Shown here in pieces: positions 62,425 to 64,000 of a stretch of 64,000 nt of DNA. The DNA is from an uncultured Acidovorax sp. Its GTDB lineage: Bacteria > Pseudomonadota > Gammaproteobacteria > Burkholderiales > Burkholderiaceae_C. Each line of letters starts with the position of its first letter. The first letter of the stretch is position 1. Location of the stretch: assembly GCA_913774625.1 (NCBI GenBank), contig CAJYHL010000051.1, positions 124,001-188,000 of the forward strand, in the 5' to 3' direction. Position numbers and translations under genes: made by a program. Under the pieces are notes generated by a model. It ran no database searches, had not been told where the DNA came from, and saw nothing but the letters and a program-made list of their open reading frames with translations.

Positions 62425-62904
62425 ATGATTGTGAATCACCCTCCATCCAAACGAAGCAAGTACGAGCAGCTTTTTGCTGTGTCGGAGCGTTTTTACACGG
62501 AACTGGCAAAGCAGCCTGGTGACTTTGCTGTAAAGCAATGTCAAAACTGGGAGAAGGCAAAGCTGTTCTATGCGGACGCGCTCGCCTCAAAGAAAGCGAC
62601 TCGATCGCAGATTGCCGCCGGGCTCAGACAAGGTCTACGCGAGACCCCTAGAATTCTTGACTCCATGCCCGGACCCGCGCGAAAGGCAGCGATGAGGGCA
62701 TTGGCTGCCGCTTTTCAGACCGAGTGCCCAGACTTTCTTCTCCAGGATAAAGACCGCATGGTAAAGATTCGTACGCGCAAGAGCATTCGAACCGAAGCAG
62801 AGTTCTACTTGGTTAGACACCAGATTGATCTTCTAGAGGAAACCGAAAAATCAACAGAGTTGGCCGAGCTATACGCTCTATTAGATCAATACGAGGCGAG
62901 ATGA
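62425..62904 (+). CDS. Hypothetical protein (putative cassette ORF)
   Basis: MIVNHPPSKRSKYEQLFAVSERFYTELAKQPGDFAVKQCQNWEKAKLFYADALASKKATRSQ...; starts 10 nt after GTTAGGC and ends just before a GCCTAAC box. Confidence 0.7.
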   Translation: MIVNHPPSKRSKYEQLFAVSERFYTELAKQPGDFAVKQCQNWEKAKLFYADALASKKATRSQIAAGLRQGLRETPRILDSMPGPARKAAMRALAAAFQTECPDFLLQDKDRMVKIRTRKSIRTEAEFYLVRHQIDLLEETEKSTELAELYALLDQYEAR

Positions 62905-62911
62905 GGATGGC

Positions 62912-62971
62912 GCCTAACCCTTTATTCAAGCGGACGCGACTTCGTCGCACTGCTTAAGTCAGACGTTAGAG
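62912..62971 (+). other. attC-like integron recombination site (about 60 bp)
   Basis: GCCTAACCCTTTATTCAAGCGGACGCGACTTCGTCGCACTGCTTAAGTCAGACGTTAGAG: R''/L'' and L'/R' boxes with central hairpin GCGACTTCGTCGC. Confidence 0.88.
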
Positions 62972-62974
62972 CTC

Positions 62975-63433
62975 ATGGAATTCAGTGCACTCGCCGGTCA
63001 TCGTCTGAATTCGTTGCGCCTTTTGAGCGTGGGGACCCATCCCGCTTGGGCCGACCACACCTCGCCTCAGATTGCTACGTACGCAGCGAACTTGGAACTT
63101 TCCGAGAACGGGCCTTGCGTTCAAGTGCGGCCATGCGAAGTACCGATTCCGAATGCCTACCCTGCACTGGGGATCGAACTGTGTGATTGGCCCGAGTCGC
63201 CGGGTGTGCAGCGCTGGAACGAGGAAGAATATGCGGTCGAAACCCCAAAGGAATTGGCGCATTTCCTACCCGCAGACATCGAAACAATTAGGCTATGGGA
63301 TTCGATGGGTGAAGGCGTAACCTCAGCGCTAGACCTTGTCCTAAGCACCGGCGCGACCATTACCCTTCGACACGTCTTCCCGCCAATGATGCTTGGCGTT
63401 GATGTGCACACCGAGAAGCACTATGAGCTCTAG
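62975..63433 (+). CDS. Hypothetical protein (putative cassette ORF)
   Basis: MEFSALAGHRLNSLRLLSVGTHPAWADHTSPQIATYAANLELSENGP...; lies exactly between two attC-like sites. Confidence 0.7.
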   Translation: MEFSALAGHRLNSLRLLSVGTHPAWADHTSPQIATYAANLELSENGPCVQVRPCEVPIPNAYPALGIELCDWPESPGVQRWNEEEYAVETPKELAHFLPADIETIRLWDSMGEGVTSALDLVLSTGATITLRHVFPPMMLGVDVHTEKHYEL

Positions 63434-63439
63434 CCTGTC

Positions 63440-63539
63440 GCTCAACAGGACCCGCAACGGCTTGCCGCCTACGGGGCCTTATTTCATTCTGGCCCTTCGG
63501 CGGCAAGCCGTCGCGGGCTGGTTAGCTTCAACGTTAGGC
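63440..63539 (+). other. attC-like integron recombination site (about 100 bp)
   Basis: GCTCAAC...CCCGCAACGGCTTGCCGCC...GGCGGCAAGCCGTCGCGGG...GTTAGGC: long imperfect palindrome bounded by RYYYAAC and GTTRRRY. Confidence 0.85.
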
Positions 63540-63546
63540 CTCCTGT

Positions 63547-63996
63547 ATGCGAGTGTCAGCCTCTACCACTGTTGCCAAACCAGCTGAGACTCTCTTCTGG
63601 CTGTCTCAGGACTACAACCGCAGGCTCGAATGGGACAAGTACCTTTCTGAGGCCTATCTCCTAGGCTCCGCCACCGTTGCAGCCGTGGGAGCTGAATCGT
63701 TTTGCAGAAATCGTAGTGGCTCAGTGCTGGTTTCCAAGTACATATCCTTTTCGCCACCATCCCATGCCGCCGTTCAGATGTCCTCCGGCCCATGGGTGTT
63801 GAGCAAGTTCGGCGGCACATGGCGGTTCGAAAGCATCGACGAGCGCAGCACAAAAGTCCGATTCATCTATAACTTCAAGGCTCGCCCAGCTGTACTCAAA
63901 TGGCTAATGGAGCCGATCATCGGTAGCCTGTACCGCAGAGACATGCAGCGTCGACTAGCTGCATTCAAGCACTGGGCGGAAAAGGAGACTGCTTGA
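63547..63996 (+). CDS. SRPBCC/polyketide-cyclase-like small protein (putative cassette ORF)
   Basis: MRVSASTTVAKPAETLFWLSQDYNRRLEWDKYLSEAYLLG...GTWRFESIDERSTKVRFIYNFKARPAVLKWLMEPIIGSLYRRDMQRRLAAFKHWAEK: START/SRPBCC pattern. Confidence 0.72.
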   Translation: MRVSASTTVAKPAETLFWLSQDYNRRLEWDKYLSEAYLLGSATVAAVGAESFCRNRSGSVLVSKYISFSPPSHAAVQMSSGPWVLSKFGGTWRFESIDERSTKVRFIYNFKARPAVLKWLMEPIIGSLYRRDMQRRLAAFKHWAEKETA

Positions 63997-64000
63997 ATGC

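Overview
High-GC, Burkholderiales/Comamonadaceae-like chromosomal segment; taxonomy is inferred from gene content and codon usage, and no search was run. Positions 1-59645 are densely coding. Recognised there: the 3' part of a tandem-duplicated uvrA; an MFS/LysR divergon; a roughly 14 kb locus (6.3-20.2 kb) combining two unrelated PLP aminotransferases, a FemAB/GNAT-like protein, a ureohydrolase-fold protein, two small EamA/SMR proteins, a hydrolase, a HAD phosphatase, a DevBCA/TolC-like exporter and a two-component system; pyrC, DUF3025 and htpX; an acyl-CoA catabolic operon with a LysR regulator; an MCP; a reductive pyrimidine catabolism operon (preT-preA-NCS1-hydA-ureidopropionase) with tandem palindromic operators next to a TetR gene; ybhP-clsB-ybhN; cysK; rnpB (RNase P RNA); xerC-DUF484-dapF; a NUDIX-MBL fusion; and a pseudouridine synthase. 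From about 59.7 kb to the end, composition and gene density change. That part reads as the start of a decayed chromosomal integron: a DUF1232 gene fragment fused to an IS30-family transposase fragment, then an integron-integrase N-terminal fragment, then promoter-distal small ORFs of unknown function separated by attC-like sites, one of them apparently interrupted by an IS110/IS1111-family element. The two strongest candidates for something undescribed are the 6.3-20.2 kb aminotransferase/ureohydrolase/exporter locus and the integron cassette array at the right end.
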